Assembly: GCF_050268245.1 (NCBI RefSeq)
Contig: NZ_JBNNGK010000015.1
Coordinates: 30,731 to 94,730 of the forward strand
Direction: 5' to 3'
Source: JBNNGK01 sp050268245
Lineage (GTDB): Bacteria > Pseudomonadota > Gammaproteobacteria > Enterobacterales > Enterobacteriaceae
Length of the DNA stretch: 64,000 bases
Part shown: positions 58,085-64,000 of the stretch, in pieces
Position numbering within the stretch: the stretch's first letter is position 1
How the letters are laid out: each line of letters begins with the position of its first letter
Notes under the pieces: generated by a model
What the model was told of the DNA's origin: nothing
Databases searched by the model: none
What the model saw: the letters and a program-made list of their open reading frames with translations, nothing else
Translations under genes and position numbers: made by a program

Positions 58085-60061
58085 ATGTCTGATGATCAAA
58101 TGAATCACCGTCCGCAGGCTGTGGACGAAACTATTTCTTTGCGCTCCATGCAGGAGGTTGCCATGAATGATCGTAATGCCAGCAAGATGCTGCGTACTTA
58201 TAACGTCGCCTACTGGGGCAACAACTACTATGACGTCAACGAATTGGGTCACATCAGCGTGTGCCCCGATCCTGACGTTCCGCAGGCGCGCGTTGATCTT
58301 GCCGAGCTGGTAAAACAGCGTCAGAAAGATGGCCAGCGTTTGCCCGCGTTGTTTTGCTTCCCACAAATTTTGCAGCACCGGTTGCGTTCGATTAATGCCG
58401 CATTCAAACGCGCGCGCGAATCATTTGGCTACGAAGGCGGTTACTTCCTGGTGTATCCGATCAAGGTTAACCAGCACCGTCGTGTTATCGAGTCACTGGT
58501 CAATTCTGGCGAACCTTTGGGTCTGGAAGCCGGTTCCAAAGCCGAACTGATGGCGGTATTGGCCCATGCGGGCATGACGCGCTCGGTGATTGTCTGTAAT
58601 GGCTATAAAGACCGCGAATATATTCGTTTGGCGTTAATCGGTGAAAAGCTGGGGCACAAGGTGTACCTGGTGATCGAGAAGATGTCAGAAATCAACCTGG
58701 TGCTGGAAGAGGCTGAACGCCTGAATGTGGTGCCACGCTTAGGCGTGCGTGCGCGTTTAGCCTCGCAGGGATCGGGTAAATGGCAGTCTAGCGGCGGTGA
58801 AAAATCCAAGTTTGGTCTGGCGGCTGTGCAGGTACTGAAACTGGTGGAAACCCTGCGTGAAGCGGGTCGCCTCGACAGTCTGCAATTGCTGCACTTCCAT
58901 TTGGGGTCGCAGTTAGCCAATATTCGCGATATCGCCACTGGCGTGCGTGAATCGGCTCGCTTCTACGTTGAACTGCACAAGCTGGGCGTCAACATTCAGT
59001 GCTTCGATGTGGGCGGTGGTTTGGGCGTTGACTATGAAGGGACGCGTTCCCAGTCTGATTGTTCGGTCAACTATGGTTTGAACGAATATGCCAACAATGT
59101 CATTTGGGGAATTGGGGACGCCTGTAACGAACATGGCTTACCGCACCCTACGGTGATTACCGAGTCTGGCCGCGCGGTGACGGCGCATCATACTGTGCTG
59201 GTTTCTAACGTGATCGGTGTTGAACGTAATGAGTTTAGCGAGCCGTTGCCGCCGGCTGAAGATGCGCCTCGCGCATTAGAAAGCATGTGGGAAACCTGGC
59301 AAGAGCTGAATGAACCGGAAAACCGCCGTTCGTTGCGCGAATGGTTGCATGACAGCCAGATGGATTTGCACGATGTCCATACGCAATATGCCCACGGCAT
59401 GCTGGATCTGACCAAACGCGCTTGGGCGGAGCAGCTGTACCTGAATATCTGCAATATGATCCAGAAACAGCTCGATCCGAGCAACCGCGCACACCGTCCG
59501 ATCATTGATGAACTGCAAGAGCGTATGGCGGATAAGTTCTACGTCAACTTCTCACTGTTCCAATCGATGCCGGATGCGTGGGGGATCGATCAGCTGTTCC
59601 CGGTATTACCGCTGGAAGGGTTGGACCAACCGCCGGAAGGCCGCGCAGTGTTGCTGGATATCACCTGTGATTCGGATGGCACCATCGATCACTATGTTGA
59701 TGGCGATGGCGTTGCTACCACCATGCCGATGCCGCCATACGATCCCGAGAATCCTCCGGTTCTGGGCTTCTTCATGGTGGGCGCTTACCAAGAAATTCTG
59801 GGTAACATGCATAACCTGTTTGGTGATACGGCCTCGGTAGATGTTTTTGTCTTCCCGGATGGCAGCATCGAAACTGAACTGTCGGATGAAGGCGATACGG
59901 TGGCCGACATGCTGGAATATGTCCAACTGGATCCGATCGCATTGCTGGCTAAATTCCGCGATCAGGTTAAAGAAACCGATCTGGATGATGCATTGCAAGC
60001 GCAGTTCGTCGAAGAGTTTGAAGCCGGTTTATACGGTTATACTTATCTGGAAGACGAGTAA
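58085..60061 (+). CDS. speA: Biosynthetic arginine decarboxylase
   Basis: PLP enzyme that converts arginine to agmatine, the first step of the agmatine route to putrescine. The 658 residues equal E. coli SpeA. The PLP lysine lies in YPIKVNQHRRV; other signatures are LGLEAGSKAELMAVLA, FHLGSQLANIRDIATG, FDVGGGLGVDYEGT, and CDSDGTIDHYVDGDG with the C-terminal catalytic Cys. The ATG at 58085 (MSDDQ) agrees with E. coli; an ATG four codons earlier is unlikely. The terminator after it separates speA from speB. Confidence 0.97.
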   Translation: MSDDQMNHRPQAVDETISLRSMQEVAMNDRNASKMLRTYNVAYWGNNYYDVNELGHISVCPDPDVPQARVDLAELVKQRQKDGQRLPALFCFPQILQHRLRSINAAFKRARESFGYEGGYFLVYPIKVNQHRRVIESLVNSGEPLGLEAGSKAELMAVLAHAGMTRSVIVCNGYKDREYIRLALIGEKLGHKVYLVIEKMSEINLVLEEAERLNVVPRLGVRARLASQGSGKWQSSGGEKSKFGLAAVQVLKLVETLREAGRLDSLQLLHFHLGSQLANIRDIATGVRESARFYVELHKLGVNIQCFDVGGGLGVDYEGTRSQSDCSVNYGLNEYANNVIWGIGDACNEHGLPHPTVITESGRAVTAHHTVLVSNVIGVERNEFSEPLPPAEDAPRALESMWETWQELNEPENRRSLREWLHDSQMDLHDVHTQYAHGMLDLTKRAWAEQLYLNICNMIQKQLDPSNRAHRPIIDELQERMADKFYVNFSLFQSMPDAWGIDQLFPVLPLEGLDQPPEGRAVLLDITCDSDGTIDHYVDGDGVATTMPMPPYDPENPPVLGFFMVGAYQEILGNMHNLFGDTASVDVFVFPDGSIETELSDEGDTVADMLEYVQLDPIALLAKFRDQVKETDLDDALQAQFVEEFEAGLYGYTYLEDE

Positions 60062-60221
60062 ACGTCAGTGATTGTGAAGGTGTGGGGGAGCGCTGCACCT
60101 TCCTGTTGCGCTTCTATACTGATAACGATGAGCTATTTGGCTGACGTGGGTGCTTGAAGCGCGCACGAAATACGGCGATAATTTGCTGCATCAGCCATAC
60201 TGAAAAAAACATCGAATAAAT

Positions 60222-60262
60222 CCCTTTCTCGTCGGGCTAACGACGCGGGAGGGTTTTTTTTT
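60222..60262 (+). terminator. Rho-independent terminator after speA
   Basis: CCCTTTCTCGTCG pairs with CGACGCGGGAGGG with small internal mismatches, followed by nine T. It lies about 160 bp past the speA stop and 55 bp before speB, so it could also act as a speB attenuator. Confidence 0.85.
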
Positions 60263-60316
60263 GCTCATGCCTGTGCAATTTTGCAGCGGGTGAAACGTGA
60301 ACAACGAGGGTTTACT

Positions 60317-61237
60317 ATGAGTACCTTAGGCCATCAGTCTGATAATTCCTTAGTGTCCAATGCCTTTGGTTTCCTGCGCTTTCCGCTGAATTTTATGCCT
60401 TACGACAGCGATGCAGAGTGGGTCATCACCGGCATTCCTTTTGATATGGCCACTTCTGGCCGTGCAGGTGGGCGCCATGGCCCTGCAGCCATTCGCCAGG
60501 TATCAACTAACCTAGCGTGGGAAGGCCATCGTTGGCCGTGGAGCTTTGATCTGCGCGATCGGTTGAACGTTGTCGATTGTGGCGACATTGTGTTCAACTT
60601 CGGTGATGCGCAAGACATGAGCGATAAGCTGCAGGCGCATGCTGAAAAATTGCTGCAAGCGGGTAAGCGTATGCTGTCATTCGGTGGCGATCACTTTGTT
60701 ACCCTGCCGCTACTGCGTGCTCATGCCAAGCATTTTGGCAAAATGGCACTGGTGCACTTCGATGCCCATACTGATACGTATGCTAATGGCAGCAAATACG
60801 ATCACGGCACGATGTTCTTCCATGCGCCAAATGAAGGCCTGATTGATCCACACCATTCGGTGCAGATCGGTATCCGTACCGAGTACGATCATGATAATGG
60901 TTTCACTGTGCTGGATGCGGCGCAGGTCAACGATCGCGGCGTTGATGATCTGTTGACGCAGATCAAGCAGATCGTCGGTGACATGCCGGTGTATCTGACC
61001 TTTGACATTGACTGCTTGGATCCGGCGTTTGCACCGGGAACGGGCACGCCGGTGATTGGTGGGTTGACCTCCGATCGTGCGTTGAAACTGGTGCGGGGTA
61101 TGCAGTCGCTGAACATTGTCGGGATGGACGTTGTGGAAGTGGCGCCAGCTTACGATCAGTCTGAAATCACGGCATTGGCGGCGGCAACATTGGGTCTGGA
61201 GATGCTGTACTTACAGGCGGCGAAAAAACAGGCGTAA
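60317..61237 (+). CDS. speB: Agmatinase
   Basis: Binuclear manganese ureohydrolase that splits agmatine to putrescine and urea. The 306 residues equal the E. coli length. Metal ligands are in GGDHFVTLPLL, VHFDAHTDTY and DIDCLDPAFAPGTGTPVIGG. GAGGG stands eight bases before the ATG at 60317 (MSTLGHQ); the frame is open for 12 codons before this, without homology. Together with speA it supplies putrescine for SpeE. Confidence 0.97.
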   Translation: MSTLGHQSDNSLVSNAFGFLRFPLNFMPYDSDAEWVITGIPFDMATSGRAGGRHGPAAIRQVSTNLAWEGHRWPWSFDLRDRLNVVDCGDIVFNFGDAQDMSDKLQAHAEKLLQAGKRMLSFGGDHFVTLPLLRAHAKHFGKMALVHFDAHTDTYANGSKYDHGTMFFHAPNEGLIDPHHSVQIGIRTEYDHDNGFTVLDAAQVNDRGVDDLLTQIKQIVGDMPVYLTFDIDCLDPAFAPGTGTPVIGGLTSDRALKLVRGMQSLNIVGMDVVEVAPAYDQSEITALAAATLGLEMLYLQAAKKQA

Positions 61238-61302
61238 GTGACATTAAGCAGTATCAGTCAAATACCCTGGCCTACCCGAGGTCAGGGTTTTACGGAGAAA
61301 GC

Positions 61303-62166
61303 ATGCAGGGTAAGCAATCTATACGTCTTAACAAATACATTAGCGAGAGCGGTATCTGCTCGCGCCGCGATGCCGATCGTTACATCGAACAAGGTAATGT
61401 TTTTATTAATGGCAAGCGTGTTGCGCTTGGCGATCGGGTGTTCCCGGGGGATGTGGTCAAGGTTAACGGCCAGCTTATCGAACCGCGTAGCGAAGATAAC
61501 CTGATTTTTATCGCGTTAAACAAACCGGTTGGCATCGTCAGTACCACAGAAGACGGCGAGAAAGACAATATTGTTGATTTCGTTAACCACAGCACGCGAA
61601 TTTTCCCGATTGGCCGCTTGGATAAAGATTCGCAAGGGCTGATCTTTCTCACCAACCACGGCGATCTGGTGAACAAGATCCTGCGTGCCGGCAACGATCA
61701 TGAGAAGGAATATTTGGTCACCGTCAACAAACCGGTGACCGATGAGTTTATTCGCGGTTTGGCCGCCGGGGTGCCGATGCTGGGCACGGTGACTAAAAAG
61801 TGCAAAGTAAAAAAAGAAGCCCCGTTCGTGTTTCGTATCGTATTGGTGCAGGGGCTAAACCGCCAGATCCGCCGCATGTGTGAACACTTTGGTTATGAAG
61901 TCACCAAGCTGGAACGCACCCGTATTATGAACGTCGGGCTGGCGGGATTACCGCTGGGGGAATGGCGCGATTTAACCGATGACGAGCTGATTGAGTTATT
62001 TAAGCTGATTGAGGATTCGTCCTCAGAAGCGAAACCGGCGAAGAAAGCTAAACCGGTAGCCAAAAAGCCGGTGGGGAATGGCGTGAAGAAAGCGGATAAA
62101 GCAGCTAGCGCCCCGGCTGGGCGTAAACGCTTTACTCAGCCTGGTCGCAAAAAGAAAGGGCGTTAA
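61303..62166 (+). CDS. rluF: 23S rRNA pseudouridine 2604 synthase RluF
   Basis: Isomerises U2604 (and weakly tRNA(Tyr) U35) to pseudouridine. The 287-residue product has an S4 RNA-binding domain (IRLNKYISESGICSRRDADRYI), the RsuA-family catalytic region GRLDKDSQGLIFLTNHGD, LVQGLNRQIRRMCEHFGYEVTKLERTRI, and a basic tail (GRKRFTQPGRKKKGR) that matches E. coli RluF rather than RluB, RluE or RsuA. In E. coli rluF is not next to speB, so this position is different. Confidence 0.93.
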   Translation: MQGKQSIRLNKYISESGICSRRDADRYIEQGNVFINGKRVALGDRVFPGDVVKVNGQLIEPRSEDNLIFIALNKPVGIVSTTEDGEKDNIVDFVNHSTRIFPIGRLDKDSQGLIFLTNHGDLVNKILRAGNDHEKEYLVTVNKPVTDEFIRGLAAGVPMLGTVTKKCKVKKEAPFVFRIVLVQGLNRQIRRMCEHFGYEVTKLERTRIMNVGLAGLPLGEWRDLTDDELIELFKLIEDSSSEAKPAKKAKPVAKKPVGNGVKKADKAASAPAGRKRFTQPGRKKKGR

Positions 62167-62208
62167 TGATACGCTCAGCGTAAACATCGGTTTTTTCTGC
62201 TGCATGGC

Positions 62209-62243
62209 AACGCCCTCGTTCTTGATGAGCGGGGGCGTTTTGT
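62209..62243 (+). terminator. Rho-independent terminator of rluF
   Basis: AACGCCCTCG (62209-62218) pairs with CGGGGGCGTT (62230-62239) with one G-U pair, followed by TTGTTTT. Confidence 0.8.
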
Positions 62244-62346
62244 TTTATGGCACGGTTCGTCCACTTTACGAGGAATCTGCCATGCTTAGCATGATGGAAT
62301 GACAGACTCAGTTTGATAGCCAAAACATTATGGTGGGGGCGAAACA

Positions 62347-62664
62347 ATGAGTTGGAAAAATGCGTGTGAGGTATCGCAAGTGCAAGAGGATTTCCCTTAT
62401 TCGGCGCTGGTGGATGGGAAAGCGATCGGCATTTATCTGATCGACGGCCACTATTATGCATTGGAAGATATTTGCCCACATGCTTACGCTTTGCTCAGCC
62501 AGGGAATTGTTGATGACGGAAAGGTTGAATGCCCAATACACGGCGCGCTGTTTGACGTGCGTAGCGGGCACTGTCTGCGTGAGCCTGGTAAGCGCGATTT
62601 ACGCACTTATTGCACACGAGTGCTTGGCAACCACATTCAAATCAGCGTGATGGATGCGGTGTAA
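62347..62664 (+). CDS. Rieske-type [2Fe-2S] ferredoxin, orphan
   Basis: A 105-residue soluble Rieske protein, similar in size to the ferredoxin components of aromatic-ring dioxygenases (HcaC/BphF type). Cluster ligands are Cys43/His45 in ICPHA and Cys62/His65 in CPIHG, spaced as usual. There is no signal peptide or membrane anchor. No oxygenase or ferredoxin reductase gene is nearby, and the gene stands alone between rluF and loiP. The NirD subunit of nitrite reductase is another fold relative. Partner and function are unknown. Confidence 0.8.
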   Translation: MSWKNACEVSQVQEDFPYSALVDGKAIGIYLIDGHYYALEDICPHAYALLSQGIVDDGKVECPIHGALFDVRSGHCLREPGKRDLRTYCTRVLGNHIQISVMDAV

Positions 62665-62816
62665 TGTTCGTAAAATATCGCCGCGTTAATTTTAAACGCT
62701 AAACGATCCGTGAGGCCGCGGTCTAACCGGGATTGCGGTGGTTAGTGGAGTAAATTTAATAACAACGTGGTAATGAATGTTATGGGCATCATCGAATAAC
62801 GATGCTGTTCGGCTTA

Positions 62817-62848
62817 ATTATCGGGCGCAGCAGGCTACGCCCGATAAT
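62817..62848. terminator. Inverted repeat between the Rieske gene and loiP
   Basis: ATTATCGGGCG (62817-62827) and CGCCCGATAAT (62838-62848), an 11-bp perfect stem with a 10-nt loop, between converging genes. The flanks are A/T-rich but without a long T-run. Confidence 0.6.
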
Positions 62849-62894
62849 ATGGTTTGCTCAGCAGTTTGGAGCGAGGCTAGCCCCGCCTTGAGGA

Positions 62895-63647
62895 TTATTT
62901 CTCTGCGGCAATACGTTCGCGAATATGTTTGGCGCGAGCGGCAGAGGAGGGGTGGTTGTCAAACATGCTGCTTTGACGCCCGGCCTCTAACTGTGACAAT
63001 TTTTCAAAGCTGGTGACTAAACCATTCGGATTCAGCCCCCGTTTTTTCAGCAGATCGAATGAGTAGTCATCCGCTTCACTTTCCTGCTTTTGGGAGAACT
63101 GGGCGTTAACCAGTTTTTCACCGAGGTCAGCCAATTGCGACTGCGACAGCGAACCGATGATGCCGCCGGTTGACGCAGCGGCAGTCCGCAGCGCAACGGT
63201 GCCGTAAGCCACCTGCATCGCTTTGCGCGTATGGCCCAGCGCCACGTGGCCCATTTCATGACCCAGAACACCTTCGACTTCATTATCGTTCATCATGTCC
63301 ATCAGGCCACTGTAGACACGAATACAGCCGTTAGCCATCGCCCAGGCATTGACATCTTTAGTCAGGTATACCTTATAGTTGGCCGGGGTACCGTCTATAT
63401 TGTCGCCTAACGCGGCGGCGATTTTATTCAGACGTTGGGTGTAGGGGCTGTTAGCCGGTGCGATTTGTGATTTGCTATCCATCTCGGCGCAGGATTGCAC
63501 ACTCAAAGTTTTAACATCGTCATTACTCAGCGTGGCCGCCTGAAACGCTTGCGCGCCAGACTGCATCAAGGTATTGGTATCAAGGTTTTGACAGCCGCTT
63601 ACCAACGTGGCAATGCTCAATGCAATCAAAGAAGTACGAATTTTCAT
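62895..63647 (-). CDS. loiP: Outer-membrane lipoprotein metalloprotease LoiP (YggG)
   Basis: M48-family zinc protease of the periplasmic face of the outer membrane; in E. coli it acts with BepA and is induced by low osmolarity. The 250 residues begin with a lipoprotein signal (lipobox LVSGC, Cys19). The zinc motif is GHEMGHVALGH, and the third ligand Glu is in SEADDYSFDLL. The product ends DNHPSSAARAKHI, typical for M48 peptidases. Position between speB and tkt is as in E. coli apart from rluF and the Rieske gene. Confidence 0.94.
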   Translation of the reverse strand: MKIRTSLIALSIATLVSGCQNLDTNTLMQSGAQAFQAATLSNDDVKTLSVQSCAEMDSKSQIAPANSPYTQRLNKIAAALGDNIDGTPANYKVYLTKDVNAWAMANGCIRVYSGLMDMMNDNEVEGVLGHEMGHVALGHTRKAMQVAYGTVALRTAAASTGGIIGSLSQSQLADLGEKLVNAQFSQKQESEADDYSFDLLKKRGLNPNGLVTSFEKLSQLEAGRQSSMFDNHPSSAARAKHIRERIAAEK

Positions 63648-63884
63648 GAAGCCATCTTCCTATGATAGTAACAAGGGAATCGTGTAATTTTAGTTGCAAC
63701 ATTTTGGTCGCACGAGCCTAGTGTACGCCAAGGCGTGGCGAAATAGTGTTATTCCGAAAATTAGACCGATTGTGTGACCAAGGCATGAACTCGCGCTCAT
63801 TTGGCATTAGGGATTGCCGTTTTAATACGTAGTCTGAGAAAATAGAAAACTTGACTGCTTTTTTAATCCGACCTGGAGTAAAAC

Positions 63885-64000
63885 ATGTCCTCTCGTAAAG
63901 AGCTTGCCAACGCTATCCGCGCACTCAGCATGGACGCCGTACAAAAAGCCAAATCCGGCCACCCGGGTGCACCGATGGGTATGGCCGATATCGCCGAAGT
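63885..64000 (+). CDS. tktA: Transketolase, partial (N-terminus only)
   Basis: The right edge cuts this gene after 38 codons. The visible start MSSRKELANAIRALSMDAVQ is followed by KSGHPGAPMGMADIAEV, the N-terminal thiamine-diphosphate-binding region of transketolase. GGAG stands eight bases before the ATG. Next to loiP, as tktA in E. coli; the tktA versus tktB choice rests on this position. Confidence 0.93.
   Translation, partial: MSSRKELANAIRALSMDAVQKAKSGHPGAPMGMADIAE

Noticed and set aside
1..64000. CRISPR arrays, tRNA or rRNA genes, insertion sequences, prophage
   Set aside because: No regularly spaced repeats, cloverleaf-like or rRNA-like sequence, transposase or integrase genes were seen on either strand.

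Overview
This is a chromosomal window from an enterobacterium, most likely Serratia or a close member of the Yersiniaceae. Nearly every protein can be aligned by eye with an Escherichia coli K-12 counterpart. The exceptions are accessory genes: a GH43/GPH pair, an XdhC/MocA pair, an OprD porin with a secreted histidine phosphatase, and an orphan Rieske ferredoxin. An ERIC repeat is present. I see no rRNA, tRNA, CRISPR array, insertion sequence or prophage. The species call is inference.

Layout. (1) 1-11.3 kb: rsmE (cut by the left edge), endA and sprT on the minus strand; fumA; galP with gal-type operators; an xdhC-like/mocA-like pair; a pentoside operon (GPH symporter then GH43 glycosidase); aroP with a TyrR box. 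(2) 11.3-23.4 kb: central carbon block pdhR-aceE-aceF-lpd, acnB and yacL. It has two PdhR operators and, after lpd, a non-coding stretch with a probable 40-residue small protein gene (minus) and one or two candidate small RNAs (plus). (3) 23.4-27.6 kb: accessory island with an OprD-family porin, a secreted histidine phosphatase lacking one catalytic His, and an AGCS amino-acid symporter. (4) 27.6-32.4 kb: speED (speD ends inside an ERIC element), yacC, cueO with a textbook CueR promoter, and hpt. (5) 32.4-42 kb: can, yadGH, panD/panC/panB, a qseBC two-component system inserted between panB and folK, folK, and pcnB (AUU start). (6) 41.7-55.9 kb: gluQ, dksA, sfsA, thpR, hrpB, mrcB and the hydroxamate-siderophore operon fhuACDB. 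(7) 55.9-64 kb: metK with MetJ boxes, speA, speB, rluF, a Rieske ferredoxin, loiP and the start of tkt.

How it fits together. Pyruvate dehydrogenase, aconitase and fumarase form one metabolic theme. SpeA and SpeB make putrescine from arginine; SpeD and SpeE convert putrescine to spermidine with decarboxylated S-adenosylmethionine, whose precursor is made by MetK. PanB, PanC and PanD make pantothenate. Against E. coli, the order joins two distant neighbourhoods: rsmE-endA-sprT-galP and metK-speA-speB-loiP-tkt (near 66 min there) flank a roughly 46 kb block (aroP to fhuB) that lies near 2.5-3.5 min in E. coli.

The window is mostly conserved core genome. I found no clear new multi-gene system. 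The best leads are the RNA and small-protein signals after lpd, the altered secreted phosphatase with its attenuator-like leader, the paired PdhR operators, and the ERIC-encoded SpeD tail.
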